DNA of 64,000 nucleotides from Heliopora coerulea (GCA_030142905.1 JASJOG010000008.1:186001-250000), one strand, 5' to 3'. Counted from the stretch's first letter, positions 34,101-47,209 are shown. Numbers and translations are program-made. Notes: generated by a model not told the origin, from the letters alone.

Positions 34101-34311
34101 TTTTAAATCTTGTGGTTGGTGATAAAAAAGTGGAAATCGAGGTGATTTCGCGTTACGAATTAAATCAGAGCGGAAGTAGAACCATCCAATGAGTAAACGT
34201 CATGTTTGTTTGAAGTCGCAACTCCTGGCAACTGTTCGAGCCCATCCATGGTGTAAAATCTAGGGATCTCCCAGGAGACTACCAAGAGCAAAGCAAACAA
34301 ACGCTCAAAAG
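31111..34311. other. Intergenic stretch between LINE fragment and tektin
   Basis: Apart from the zinc-ribbon ORF at 31955-32083, I see no supported gene. Open frames on both strands lack recognisable motifs and splice support. Confidence 0.5.
31955..32083 (+). CDS. Short zinc-ribbon ORF or first exon
   Basis: A 42-residue ORF starts MFCFNCGVKVFEGTLFCHQC: two C-x2-C knuckles 14 residues apart, the zf-ribbon pattern found at the start of many eukaryotic and bacterial proteins. A GTAACT donor after GGGTCTGCA at 32023 would make it the first coding exon of a longer gene. No downstream exon was recognised. It may be a fragment left by duplication. Confidence 0.4.
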   Translation: MFCFNCGVKVFEGTLFCHQCGSAVTDWRYTDNHGEDIILSNH

Positions 34312-34319
34312 CATAAAAG
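34312..34319 (+). promoter_or_regulatory. Possible TATA-like element of tektin gene
   Basis: CATAAAAG 50 bp before the start codon. Just downstream, GTTGCCTGACTCAAC (34345-34359) resembles a weak RFX X-box, the usual control site of ciliary genes. Both are inference from short motifs. Confidence 0.3.
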
Positions 34320-34368
34320 CTCAAGCAGTCGTGTTCAGTTCAAAGTTGCCTGACTCAACATCGCAGAT

Positions 34369-35010
34369 ATGTCGTTTCTGGAAACATCCCACTATATGAA
34401 GACCTCCACGTTCGATCCGCCTCCGTTCTTCAGTACAAGTGACCACTACAAGACAACTTATATCAACGATTACAGTCGCTATGGCCCCCAACACAATTCA
34501 TCTTACAATCCAGCACCTCCATTTCTCGCAGGATCTAATAGTGGCTTCCCTGTTGGTACAGCGTTGCATGCCCTAACCCCAGTCGGCTCTTTACCCACCT
34601 CCAGTTTTGTCCAGAAAAATTCTATGTACACACCGAACCAGTGGCGGACATCAAACATTCAAAATGTTACCAATGGTGAGAGAGAGCGTGCGACTGCAGA
34701 GCGACTCAGAGACGAATGCGCTCGCCTTCGCACGGAGACCGCTATACGAACCAATCGTACTCAGCTAGACGTGAACAATAAGCTAGATGGGAGAATCACT
34801 GATGTGAATTTCTGGAAGGATGAGCTAAACAGAGAACACAGAGAAATAGTGGAGGAAATCAAGATGCTGCAACAGTTCATTGGTCGATTAGAAAGAGCTT
34901 TGGCGGCTACTGAGAAACCATTGAACGTGACCAGGCAAAATCTGGACTACAGAACAAGACGGGTGAAAATTGATTTGGTCTTTGATAATGTGGAAGAAAT
35001 ACTGAATAAG
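34369..35010 (+). CDS. tektin exon 1
   Basis: 214 codons from ATG to donor GTGATG. Includes the tyrosine/proline-rich head and the first coiled coil (ERLRDECARLRTE, VNFWKDELNREHREI). Confidence 0.92.
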
Positions 35011-38000
35011 GTGATGATGACTGTCTAGTATTGCTTTTTAAAAGAGGAAACTGTATGTTAAGCATATTATTGTACAACTGTTTCAATTTGTTAATAATCT
35101 GGTTTTATTTTTTCAATAACAGGAGATAAAGACCATTGAAGACTTCCAAGCGCTTTTTAGGAAAACTCTGGAACAAGCCATGAATCAACTATGGTAAACT
35201 GTCAAACATACTGGGCTTGGATTTAATTGCATAACTTAAAATGCCTTACCTAGCTTGTTGTCAAACACCGTTGAAGATGTCGCCATGGGAACAAAATCAA
35301 ACATTTCGCCCGCCACACCGCATTGAATTTGATTTCATACGAAAACCGAACATGAAGAGAATATTTTGTTTAGTTTCGTGCCGTAGTTTTGATCCATTTA
35401 CCCGAATTTTTGGGACAATTACAATTTCAACTACCAATGCCAAATTTTGCGGACTGGCAACCAAGGGTTACGAACGAGACTTCTAAAATGGTAAAAAAGT
35501 TTCAAAATCACTCGAACAAGTGACAAACTTTTCAGTCTGATGTTTTTGAGAAAAAAGGGGTCGAGATGTATTTCTTGAAGCAAATAGCCTGATTCAGTAA
35601 AAATGACGTTGAATCGCTGCAGAGTTTGAATTTTTCCAATGTGGCCTGATATTCAATTGCGAGTTGCTCGATTCCCTGGAACAGGATTGTTAATGACTCC
35701 TTATTTTCAGCTGAAACCAGTTAGCAACTTATTTTGAATTGATCTGCTAGCATTGTTTTCAAGTTTAATCACTTATTAACGGCGAGTCTGGCTGAGTAGT
35801 GGAAAAACATCCAAAGTTCATGCTTACTAGCCTAACAGGCAACATTGCTTATTAGATTAAAGTTTCACATAATTTGTCAAAGATATCTGAGATTACATTC
35901 TACAAACTGCCTTGTATTTTAACGTAACCCTTAGAATTCCACGAATTAGTTATTGTTGTGTATGATTGTACATGATAAATCTTAATTTACATATTGAAAT
36001 GTAACAGCTTGTACCGTTACAAGGAAAATCATAACTCGTGCATTTAGTCCATAGCAATGATCTTCACCACAGCATTTCAAAAGTGTTTTCGCCTTGGAAT
36101 CATTTCTCAGATTTTTTCTTCGTAAAAACTTTTTAGGATTTTGAGAAATGTCAAGACGATGCTTGAGAACGACATCGCCGGGAAGTTCTCAGCGCTGAGT
36201 ACAGATACCTTTAGTCGAAGTTTGAATAACCACTCTAAAGGACTGTATTATGCACCTCATGCTGTCTGTATACAGCCCAAGTAAGTGTACTGTAATCTGC
36301 TTGATTAGCGGGTTATCACAAATTACCTGAATATGTTCTTTTATACTTTTTTTTATGGATGGCGCATTGTTCTTGGGAAACACTAACACAGGAATAAAGA
36401 TGGACTGTCTAATTCACAAGTTCTAGAGCTCATCACACACACTTACGATTCATGCAAACACATGTAGTATATACGAACACTTAAAATAAGGCCAATATGT
36501 GGAAATATGAAACATTTTCCGTGTAACCGAAGAGTTACAGAAACACCAGAGGAAGTTTGGAAGAATGGGAAGTGATTGTGGGGACACGAGCCAAAGTACG
36601 GGTGTTTCCAGTGACATTATGATTCTCAACTTCTGCGAGTGTATCTATTTGCTCTCTAGAACACGAGAAAATATTTTCGTATTTACTTCATAAAATAACA
36701 AGTAAAAATTGCAGAAATAGCATTCTTTTTTACTATCAAAAATTTAGATTCTCCATGCTGTTCAGGATTTTGTAAACTTTTCCATGTTGCCAGCCAGTTA
36801 TTGGAGAATTACGATTGTTATCCGCTGTCAATTTCTCCATTGTTGAATTGAAGTTTTAACTAACCGATTATAAGATTATAAGGATTTGGAGTTTGGGCTT
36901 TGGAATTGGTTGCGAGGTAACTTTCCAATTAGAAAAGTAAAACTTGTTTGCTATTTTCCACCGCCGTATGGTATAAATCTCCTTTCCACTTTAACTCTTC
37001 CGTGTGGGAACGTGGCGTAATCTGTCAGTGTGCATACTAACTGGCTTGTTTGAAACTATCAGTTAGTATAGACATGCACATGCCCGTTAGTACATTGCAC
37101 GATGCTGGTAGCCCTAGGCTGGTCCGTCCAGTAAGCCCAGATGCCTTGACGGATCAATTTATGTGCCTGCTACTGGGAGAAATGTATTTTTAAAGGCTGT
37201 TTTTCTTTACAATACTTCGATTTTAAAATAATATTTTTGAAGGCGAAGCATTCAACCAGCATGGATTTCCTCATACATTGGGATGCAATTTTCCGTGCCA
37301 TCTGGCTACAGTCATTTCAGTTGCGCTGATTTTTAAAATGTAATGCACTGACCTGTCTAACCATAAAAGTGAAAAATCCTTATTTTATAAAATGAATAGC
37401 CCGTACTTTAGTGTGCTCAATCAAGTTATAAGCCCATGTCTGGATTGAACGTCGTCAATCATTAACAAACCTTTATGGTTAAAAACCACTCGCCTGTATG
37501 TCTGGTAAACTCTTTTCATCAATGTTATAATACTTTTTTATTTACAGCTCCTCAACAGTTGACGAATGGGAAGCATTTTCCACTGATAACATTGCCAAAG
37601 CAGAACGAGAACGAAAAGTTTCTGTTGCTTTACGAAGTGAAATAAATGGCATTTTGATGCAAAGCTTTGCAGATCTACGAGGCCTATATGAAAATGTTAA
37701 CAATACATTTGATAGGCGCATTGAAGAAACAATTGAAGCAAAGAAAAAGCTTGAACGGGAACTGGCAAGGGTGAGATCATGAGATCATGCACTGATCGTA
37801 ACGGGAGTTGTTCACTATTACGCTGTACTGTGCACGTGCTGGCGGAAACACCCGTGATAGAATTGAATTTTTACGTCTCTTACCGAACGTGGAGTAAGTT
37901 GTGTACTTCACTGGGCGACAATGTCCACACGATGCTTGCTATACAGCGCTCATTAGATTATATAATACTCCAAAAGTCCTACATAGCGTATCTCCGTAGT

Positions 38001-38689
38001 ATATCGAAAATGACGTCTCGAGTCCTTGTAAAACCGTAGTAGTCCAGCTTTAGTTCAGTCGTTTGGCTTTGATAGCGTCTCACAGAAGCACCAAACTGTC
38101 CCCAGTTACAAAGCCCAGTGTATATTTCTCATGTGTGTATATGCAGGCTATTGAGGTTCATGTGTGCATAAGATTTAAATAGAGGGGCAAGTGCTTCCCT
38201 TGCATATCTTACCGATCTCCCTGCCTTCGATTGTTGTAAGCCGGTTCACTGAAGGCCCTTAAAGCAGGTGTTTCCCTGACCTCAAGACGTTGGTTGCAGT
38301 CATTTATATTGATCATTGTTGTTATGTTTCAGGTGATTGATGAAATGAATGCAATGCAAAATAATATTAACAGTCTTAAAGCTGCGATTGCCGAGAAGGA
38401 AAACCCACTCAAGCTTGCTCACACACGACTGGACAAGCGTTCAAGACGACCTGGAATCGAGTTGTGTGCTGATCCTCCGCAATATCGCCTCGTTTCCGAG
38501 GTGGGTGAAATAAATGCTTCCGTTGATCGCTTGCGACAAAGAATGGCTGAAGCAGAGAGACAGCTGCAGAATCTTGCCCAGCAAAGAGCCACATTGGAAG
38601 ATGATATTAACACCAAGACCAATACGCTGTTCTTGGACCGAGACCAGTGTATGACCATCAGAAAACAAGTTAGGCACATTCAACATTAA
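34369..38689 (+). CDS. Tektin (tektin-3/5 type), complete, 5 exons
   Basis: Tektins are coiled-coil filament proteins inside doublet microtubules of cilia and flagella. Exons 34369-35010, 35123-35193, 36137-36280, 37548-37770 and 38333-38689 join in phase to a 478-residue protein, normal for the family. The N-terminal ~110 residues are Pro/Ser/Tyr-rich and include YTPNQWR, as in tektin-3/-5. The rest is heptad-rich helix with VNFWKDEL, EKPLNVTRQNLDYR, DEWEAFSTDNIAKAERER and TLFLDRDQCMTIRK. The tektin nonapeptide region appears as RPGIELCAD at about residues 399-407; most tektins have RPNVELC. The only ciliary gene in the window, so no operon-like context. A TATA-like CATAAAAG is 50 bp upstream and an AATAAA follows the stop. 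Confidence 0.93.
35123..35193 (+). CDS. tektin exon 2
   Basis: Acceptor CAATAACAG, donor GTAAAC. Encodes EIKTIEDFQALFRKTLEQAM and leaves TG. The helix continues directly from exon 1. Confidence 0.85.
36137..36280 (+). CDS. tektin exon 3
   Basis: Acceptor CTTTTTAG, donor GTAAGT. Completes a tryptophan, then LENDIAGKFSALSTDTFSR, equivalent to the 'LE-D--DK--A--ID' segment of tektins. Confidence 0.88.
37548..37770 (+). CDS. tektin exon 4
   Basis: Acceptor TTTACAG, donor GTGAGA, 74 codons after a split asparagine. DEWEAFSTDNIAKAERER is the conserved tektin central motif. Confidence 0.92.
38333..38689 (+). CDS. tektin exon 5 (C-terminus with tektin motif)
   Basis: Acceptor ATGTTTCAG. 118 codons to TAA. 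Contains LAHTRLDKRSRRPGIELC, then VSEVGEIN and the C-terminal LFLDRDQC block. Confidence 0.93.
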   Translation: MIDEMNAMQNNINSLKAAIAEKENPLKLAHTRLDKRSRRPGIELCADPPQYRLVSEVGEINASVDRLRQRMAEAERQLQNLAQQRATLEDDINTKTNTLFLDRDQCMTIRKQVRHIQH

Positions 38690-38801
38690 ACGAATAATAA
38701 CAATGATCTTACAACAGTTTCATGGGAGTAGATTTCTTTTTTGCACATTTTTGCGTAATTATTTGGCTAACAAGATGTATGATAGTTCTGACAATCAAAG
38801 C

Positions 38802-38807
38802 AATAAA
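38802..38807 (+). terminator. Polyadenylation signal AATAAA of tektin gene
   Basis: AATAAA about 110 bp after the tektin stop codon. Confidence 0.5.
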
Positions 38808-38809
38808 TA

Positions 38810-41800
38810 ATACTTAAATGTGGTTCACAGATGTTGTAAAGCGCTCCTGTATATTTGGTTATTTGCGTGTGATTGGATTAACGCTTGAACGGCATCAGTG
38901 ATGTGCCGCAAAGAATGCACTCACTCAACCCTATTGTACTCAAATTGAACAACATCAATGCGGTAAAATTAGCGAAGGCTAGTGAACTTACCGTACCTGT
39001 AAATAATGTTGGAATTAACGTTCCGGGTACTTATCTAATTTTTTGACCCTAAACGGGGGTACTAATTTTGGTTTCTAGATCTTTGCATTCATATATGAAA
39101 TTTGGGGTTTTTTTCTTCATTTGAGGAGAAATTTAAGCAAAACTTTAAAAAACCTATGAAAAAATGTAGTAAACATAACGACAACTATCTCGAGTTTGTA
39201 ATCGTTTGCCTCGCATTTTATCACTCTTTGTTGATTACTCGTCAATTTTTATTTGTTCATGTTCGATTTCGTAAATCAATAAGACCTGCAGAGCTGCATC
39301 CGCAGCACGAGACATGGTTATTCCCTTTAAAGAGACATACCGTGGCTGTTCCATTTTCAAATTTTTGCTTGAGAGGGCTGCGCTTATTTTAAGGGAGACA
39401 GTTATTCAGCCTTTTCCCTTTTAGGTTGGGCTCTTATGTCATGGGGATTGCTTAATAGAAGGGAAAGAGTTTATCAGAGCACTGACGGTTGTCAAGCGAG
39501 CGCACGTAATGGTGTTGTAAACTGTAGGAGGATGAAAAACGAATAGGGGTAGAAACATTACTTTCTTTAGACAAACTTTGAAAATGTACGAATCTCGACT
39601 GATCAGATGTTCGAGTCTGAGTTGCGGCCAGAAGACTTGTCGATGATTGTAGAATAAGCGCGGTTGTGTACGAGATTTGAGTGAACGTCGATTGATGAGC
39701 GTTGCGTAATCTATGATTTTAGAATAAATTTATTGTTTTACATCACCAATCCACGAATTTCTTTGCCTATTCTGCTATTCACTGTCGGTTGATGCAATAA
39801 ATTTATAGATCAATTAAACGATCAATCAATCAATCAATCAATCAATCAATTTATAAATATATAAAAATAAATAAAATGCAATAAGGTAATTAAACCACCA
39901 CCCCCCTTTGTTCCAAATTGACGAAGAAACCATTACCAATTGACCAAGTTCGCTCCCATTAATCATCTGGTCAGGCTTCGCTTTCGTTGACTATCTGCTC
40001 TCTCGGGCTCATTGGTTAATTGTTAATTATAAAATTATGAGGTTTCTCAAGCTCTCTTGTTGAACGAACGGTTTTTTAGCTTCCAAAGAAATCTTTCATT
40101 TGATGTTAGAGGAAGATGGCAGATGACGTGACGTAAATTTGAAAAAATCTTGTTTTATAAAACAATATTAATGGCAGTAAGGTGAAAGACGCCATGTCAA
40201 TCGTTTTGTTTACACGAAGAAAATTTCGTACCGATTACAGCTCGTGCAAGTCGAAACTCATTCCTGTTGGTATAGCACCCAGAATGAGACTCACCTTTGT
40301 GACATTATTCTCAAACCAGCTGAGTATAAATGCGAACAATTATAAAGAACAGTTAAAGGGATAGTGGTGTTTTTATGGGAGGCGAATCAGCACGGAAAGA
40401 GGGATAGTTTGGTGAACGATATGATTTCTAGCACGCTTTTATTCATTCCACCTACTAGGATTGTTTGAAATCTAATCTATCTTAAAAATCCTTAGCCCAT
40501 GAGCGCTTTTAAAAAATTCAGCCAGGAAAGTGGGCCAGCCCTACTAATGTTTGTTTACGCGGGAAACTTTTTCATCCTACACACTGAGACTTCACAACAT
40601 TGTAAAGTATGATCTCGCCAAAAAGGACTGGTCTGTATATCCGTCTCAACGGAAAGAGAAACCAACAACAGAAACAGTTAAGAAGTGAGATCACGCCTGC
40701 TGGGTTAACACGCTAGAAACAAGCCCAGAAGGCTGTCGGATATGGCCCACAAAGAGCTATCGAAAATTTCCTTTAAATGGCACTTTAAGATTAAACTAAG
40801 GTGTCGGCGAACTAATTTATCATTCACCAAAACCCCAACAACATTCGTTCTTCTGAGTTATAAAATAACCCTTTTCGATGCAAATATTGACATTAATACA
40901 TAGGCTTGTACTATTAATAAATAAAATAAGGTTAAATTACACTAACGAGCTAACTGGTACCGTAGACTCAATTCTTTCAAGCGTCGTCCAGGCCATTTGT
41001 GATACGTCGGTAAATATATTTATACTTGTTGTTTATTGCGAACGTTCATATCGTACATCGGAACGTTGTAATCATGTTTCGCAATTCTACGAAACGTGAT
41101 CGGTTAAACGCAAGATATCCAGGTTAGAGAGCATATAAGCAAAGGAGAACAAACGTAGGCCTACACACACTACTTTGTTGGATGTTCTCAGAGTGCAACT
41201 GGCATATAATTTCGTCTTTCCGCTTTTAGTAGATAGATCTGAAAAGCAGGGGTGTAATTAACCCATTTTGATTAGGGGGGTGTCCAGCTTAACTTGCCCG
41301 AACATTGTATACTTTCATAAATAGCCTGAAATTAATTTGACTCGCATTTAGGCCCTTTATAGTGTACCGTCGCTTCCTCAGCCCTAATACGTAAATTAAA
41401 TATAAACTAGTAACCAAAGGGGATTTTGACCTATTCACCTTGCCTTGTTTTGCCCGAATTATTATCTATTTTTTCTCCCGAATTTTCAATTTTTTCTCAA
41501 ACTTTGGGGGAAGGGTGTCCCACTCCCCCACACCCTTCCCCCCATAAACTACCCTGCGGCTGAAAACAAATACGCCATATGTTTTCTTTGCATCTGTGAT
41601 TGATGTAGAGCTACATCGATGCAAGCAGAAAACACACCAGAATAATTTCAATCGTAGTTGCGAATACCTCGCTTGATTCGAAGTTTATCTGACAAAATGG
41701 TTGTGCAGGAAGGGCTCAGGTCTGGTTCCAGCGCTTTGAACCACTGGATTAGAAATGTTCTTGCGCATTAGGCCGCATGATTGCGAATCATTGCTTGCTG

Positions 41801-42570
41801 GTTAGTGCAGTGTTGTTTACAGTTGTACATTTTGGGATAAAATGGCTTCACAAGGACATGGTCTGTATAGGAATTACCTGAAATCCTGGACTGTCGACGC
41901 GACGCAACCACGTCTTTCATGGCCGAGCAAAAGTTTGTCACTCAGCCATGTCTTGGTAACAGAGATCGATTTGTTTCTGATTGGGTTTGTTCCAATGGTT
42001 TAAAGATAACAAGCTTAGACAAAAAATATAAACAGTCGTTGATAAGCTGTAATGCTATAAAGTCCCCGTTACACGGTACAATTTGCACAAAAACTTGTGC
42101 GGTGAAAAAAATTTATCGCATTTGCATGATGGGTAGGCGTTATAATCGTCATCCAACTTGAAAGAATAGAAGTTGTTTCGGTTGCAACTGAAAGTAAAAC
42201 TTAGTTCCATTGTCTCTGGAACTTATAGTTTTGAAAAAAAGGTTGAGCTGTAGCTCGTGAAACTGGTGCAACAATTCTTTTTTTCTCGACTAGTAGAGCA
42301 CGCGCCCAGCTTCACTTTAGAAAAGAAACAGTAGAAAATATTCGTCATTTTTATCCATTAAATTGAACGCGAAAAGCAATGAACTTTAAAATTTCTGCAT
42401 CGTTAACAGCAAAGAATTGGGTAATTTTAACTTCGTTAATTTAGAAGAAGAAAAAATCAGAAGTGTTTATATTTGTCTTACACTAAGTTAGCATGCCAAA
42501 TATTTATTCTGTCGGTCACAGGCAGCGTGTTTACTCGTTGTGAAATTTGAATGTCTGATAAAACCTATTA
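38810..42570. other. Intergenic sequence, no supported gene
   Basis: Follows the tektin poly(A) site. Contains the AATC microsatellite and a G/C-run pair around 41270 and 41525 that may be ends of a decayed element. No exon recognised. Confidence 0.5.
39823..39851. repeat. AATC microsatellite
   Basis: Seven tandem copies of CAAT/AATC. Confidence 0.8.
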
Positions 42571-42574
42571 TTAA

Positions 42575-43030
42575 GGGACTGATTACATGGAGAATTCCAG
42601 CCCGGCATTCTGACAAAATACTTGACAAACGGAGTTCGCGATTACATGAAGAAAGTTTCAGACCAGTGTGAGCTACCCGAGCTGGAGATCCGTGGTAATA
42701 GAGGAACCAGGCGAGAAACTTAAGCGAAGTATAAAGAGTAGTGCCTAGCATATTGTACGGAATAGAACCATGACAATTCGGGGAAGGAAAAAAAAATCAT
42801 GACAAGCTAAAAATCCCATGAAATCGCATGAAAAAATTTCAGCCCGGGCTGAAAAGATGATTGGCAGGCCTGGGAAGATGTTGATTGCCAAAACGACGAA
42901 GGCCACCGACATATTCCTTCCAAGGTTCACTTCCGATTTCCGGTTTCAGCTCTGGCTGAAATATTTCATGTAATCGGGGCTTTTTCCAACCTGGTCTGTT
43001 GTGCTGAAATTTTCTCATGTAATCAGCCCC
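42575..43030. mobile_element. MITE with TAA target duplication (456 bp)
   Basis: Termini GGGACTGATTACATG and CATGTAATCAGCCCC are inverted repeats continued by a GAAATTTCAGC-type motif. TAA flanks both ends, as in PIF/Harbinger-type elements. A related partial copy seems to lie at about 54190-54345. Confidence 0.65.
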
Positions 43031-43857
43031 TAACTTGAAGATGGTCAAATGTACTACAGTAATTATGATGACAAAAGACATCTGATAACCACATTTAGGG
43101 TCTCTCCCTATAGAATGTATGGTACACGCGTTACCTGGCCCTGAAAAGATGCGGAGCTTTCCGGCAGTAGCACAATCCGTGCAAACGTTCTGCTGCACTC
43201 AAAAAATTGTGACATCCAAGAAAAACCAGGGAAACTGTGAAATGCAAGAAAAAGCCCCTGTTCCCTGAAGAAAATACGAGCTCTTTATGAGAGGAGGAAA
43301 TAGGTGTTTGTGGCAGGTGCTACGACTACTGGTAAAACCAACACAACAGGTGTAACGAAGTCACTTTATTTCTTTCTTTTTCTAAGCAGGCCTTGCCAAG
43401 GAACACAAAATCGTACGAAACCTGTCCCTATACTAATGACAGCCAACTCCATAACGCAATGTCAACAACAAAAAAATCCCAATAGTTAGATTTTCTCAAA
43501 ACATCAACTTGGTTTGTTGTTTTAAGTACCCTTCCCAAGATGTTAGTGTTGACAACGATAAAACAGGCCTACTATTTCTCGCACACAAACTAACATTTAA
43601 ACTATTAACTAGGTTGGGTTACCTGCTAGGTGGTGAGTGCTGCCTTACTGATGTCTGATGGCAGTGTATTGAAATTGACCTCCGAGCACATAAAACTATT
43701 AATTAACCACATATCATTAAACAGATAACAAATTACACTGAGTGTATGCTATTTAGCAATAACATCGTCATACTATTAAAAGATTTCCGCTCGGTGAGGA
43801 ATGACATACGGACATTTTAACTTCACTATAAGGATTCATTGGCCCGGCTGCTTACTA

Positions 43858-44530
43858 TGATGTTAACCAGTCCTTCAGCACACCATAAACTATTTCGCCA
43901 TTTGTCTTGTCTACCAGTGAAAGGAGGATCCGTGTTTTTTGTACTACAATGACCAAACCACTCTGGCAGGTGTGATGCCCGGCCTGATCGCCTCACTAGT
44001 GGGTTAGCGGAGGTGTCATCCGAAATGGTACCATTGTCAGAGGGATCATCATCAGGTAGATCATCATCATCGTCTGATTGATCACCATTTTCTAGTTGCT
44101 TGTCATCCTTATGTGATAGAGCGACATCGAAAGGCAGGCTGGAAGACCTTCTAGGATGGAATTCTGGGGCACTTACTTGAACAGTGTTGCTCGCTGGAGA
44201 TTGATGGATAATGTTAAACTCCTTTTCCTCAATATGGGTTTGCGTGGTTTCCTCTTGCCAATCAGGTTAGGTGTTGTTAATTTTCTGGGGTTCCCGGTAG
44301 GTCGGCATTGGAGCTCTCGGAGTTCACAGAGATGTTGAGAGGCCGGATAAAGTACTGCTGCTTGACACGATGTCGGCCACCTGTGTGGGATATGACGACG
44401 TAAACAGGTAAATAATTTTTGGAATAGTGACATAAGGAACATCTTAACTACGGTCTGCGAGCTTCTGTTTTTCTCTTGACCAAGACCAGACACTTTCATC
44501 CAGACAATACTCGCAAGCTCGGATATGTTG
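43858..44530 (-). mobile_element. Ty3/gypsy integrase C-terminal remnant
   Basis: Minus-strand frames give SREKQKLADRS and DVPYVTIPK, then a Ser/Asp-rich tail (SDDDDDLPDDDPSDNG) ending RRSGRASHLPEWFG. This is the typical end of a gypsy pol polyprotein, where the last residues are 'R-S-R-R--P-R'. Frameshifted. Confidence 0.55.
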
Positions 44531-44829
44531 TGGGATTTCGTCTGGCCTTCACAACAATTTTGTTCTCACTTTAGTCGGTAAGCGCAAAATCCCAGATCCG
44601 AGCACAAAGAGAAATTTAAAGTCATATTTACAATCGTCAATGACAAAGATGCAAAATGCAACCAGGGTTGTCGGACAGCAAAAGGCACTGGATTAATGCA
44701 CACTTATCAGTGAAATATCCCCGCGCACCACGTCGTTCGCGTTCTAGAAACCTCCCTCCCTCGGAACACTGCACTGGCGTCAGATGGGGTTAACTCTGCA
44801 GGACGCATAACACGCCTATCGCGATATTT

Positions 44830-45870
44830 TCGAAGGCACGGGGGGTCCCTGGCCATAAGTTACATCTTGAAATTGACCAAGAATATACGTAAGTGAAGCT
44901 CCCAACAGGACATATCGCGGACTCATTCAAACAACAGTCCAGAAATTATTTAGGTTTCAGACGACTTTGTCAGGCAAGGCATGATTAAACGGGTCAATTC
45001 TCTGACAGAATGTGTTAGAGCCATCGTGATTACGAGATAAAGGAAACTTGAAAATGAGGCTGTACTCAGACCCACGATCTCGAAACAAAGCCCTGAAAAG
45101 CCACCACCTAGTATCAAACATCGAAGATTTACTCACTGAACTAGGCTCACCCCAGAATATTTACCATGCAAAATCGACTGTCGAAAAGGCTCTTGCCAAG
45201 TCAAGTTAGACGAAGAACCAGTCTTCCTGACGTCTTGTAATACCCCATTTGGCAGGTACAAGTGGAAGAGAAGGTCTTTTAGGATTTCTCCAGCTTGAGA
45301 AATTTTCAAGCAGCGCTTAGACCAAGCGATCGAGAGTACGGGAGATGTGAAAACGACGGACCATACGACGAGCAAGAGAAACCAAATTACTAGCCGTAAG
45401 TAAAGTAAGAACTGAGAGACTACATTTCTCGGTGTGAAATCTGTATGAAATACCAGTACTTTTCTACAAGCAGCAGAAAAAACCGCTTATTTCGCTACAT
45501 ACGCCTAATTGGCCCCGGACGAAAGAAGGAAGTGAATTTAACAACAAGAATTACCTCATAATTGTTGACTACTTTTCAAATTTCTTTTCAATGGACTGTC
45601 TCTACTATCCAACGTCCAAGAAAGTGACAGAGAGACTCCGAGCCCATTTCGTCAGGTATGAAATTCCAGCAACAGGGAATTCCTTCGAAAATTGGCGGCA
45701 GAAGATATTGATCGCAAATCTGATTTCAGGGTGAATTCACAAGTACTGAAGCAGAGCTCCCTGTGACAACAGCTTCAACTCCCATCTCCTGTAGAACAAC
45801 TGATCCCCTGGTATCAAGAGGTGGCCGGCATCGAGAGCAACCGAGGAAAGTAGCGAGTTCATGAGAACAT
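44830..45870 (+). mobile_element. Ty3/gypsy pol remnant (RT then integrase, internally deleted)
   Basis: Plus-strand pieces in order: GMIKRVNSLTECV, LYSDPRSRNKALKSHHLVSN, CQVKLDEEPVFLTSCNTPFG and RYKWKR (RT fingers/palm), then FNNKNYLIIVDYFSNF and RLRAHFVRYEIP (integrase core), then TPISCRTTDPLVSRGGR (pol tail). RNase H is missing between 45.4 and 45.5 kb. Many stops and frameshifts. Confidence 0.7.
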
Positions 45871-46199
45871 ATAGTAGCGAAACAATCAAGAAACCAAACA
45901 ATGGACGTTTTATGTCGCCGGGAAAGAGTAAAAGAGGAGAAGATCTTACACCGTGTACCATTATTTACTATTAGGAATTGCTGTAATTGACATTTTGAAA
46001 AGTTTTCAGGTAAAGGACACTGTGAGAGCGTATTCTACGGAATACGAAGGTTAAACGAAAAACAAACGTGTTAGATACGGTTCGGGTATTCTTATAATTT
46101 GTTTATATTTTATGATATGATTAAATACCGAAGAACACAGTGAAACTAAAACGTTTAGCTACTTTCCCAAACTGTTTGACCAAAGATCGATAATAAGCC

Positions 46200-46860
46200 A
46201 CAACTACCGAGAAGGTTTCAAGCTCTTTCCCATTCGTCTGGAGTGGGTGGAAGTCGCCATGTTTCTAGCGCGGAAAGTTTGTCTGGATCTTGCTTCTCCC
46301 CAGCGGCTGAGGCAACTGAGCCTGGAGAAGATAGCTTAGTTTTGGTTGAAAGGAGTTTGCGTTTTGATGGCTTTAGGTTCAGACCAAACTTCCCAGAACG
46401 CTTGAACACAGTCTGTAATCGATCAAGCAGTTCTTCGAACATACGACCAATCATAATTACGTCGTCCAGATAGACCGTATGATGACTGATGTTCCAGAGA
46501 CTAATGGAAAGCTAGACAGCGCTTTATTCGACGCTAGAACGTACCGGTGTGTTCTTGAGTTCGAATGGCATGCGGTTAAACTCGGACAGAGCGAAGTGTG
46601 ATGCTATAGCAGTCTTCTGTTTGTTTTCTACTGCCATCTCGATTTGAAGATACATGTACCAACTTTGAAGGTCAAAGTTGCAAAACCATTATGCGCCATT
46701 TAAAGCATCAGACTTTTAGTTATTTTTGGAAGTGGGTAATAATCTTTTTTTCGGACAAGTACAACAGGTGACGTGAATGTGAAAATATCTCGAACTGCTG
46801 AACGAAATTACGTAATTGACTAGGTACAATTCATCAATATGGCTGACACAATACCGTGTC
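46200..46860 (-). mobile_element. Ty3/gypsy reverse transcriptase remnant
   Basis: Minus strand: FDLQSWYMYLQIEMAVENKQ, FALSEFNRMPFELKNTP, TVYLDDVIMIGRMFEELLDR (active-site YLDD) and LNLKPSKRKL, with PDKLSALETWRLP. These are RT motifs B to E. Frameshifts are present. Confidence 0.75.
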
Positions 46861-47209
46861 ATCTTTAAGTCGTATGTTGTGTTTCATCTCTTGCATGTTT
46901 CTAATGCCTTTGACGTCTTCACCAAGCGCGTAATACAATCCTCCTATGATTGCTCTTGCTCTCTGCTTCTGCTCTTCAAAAGTACTCGTGTTCTCCAGAC
47001 CAAAACTGTATTCATCCTCTCCTTTGTGGATGATGTCATAGGTGAGCCTACGAAATCTGGCAAGAGGTGTACCTGTTCTCTGGACAAGATGAATGGGGTG
47101 GTTGGAATTTGTGGTTATCTCAGGCTATCTTCATCGGAATTTAGGTCCTATTTGGTCGCAAACTCACAAGGTCTAGTATGGCGACAAGATCTTCGAGATG
47201 GCTTAGGTT

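Noticed and set aside
38409..38686. Three minus-strand ORFs
   Set aside because: Shadows of tektin exon 5.
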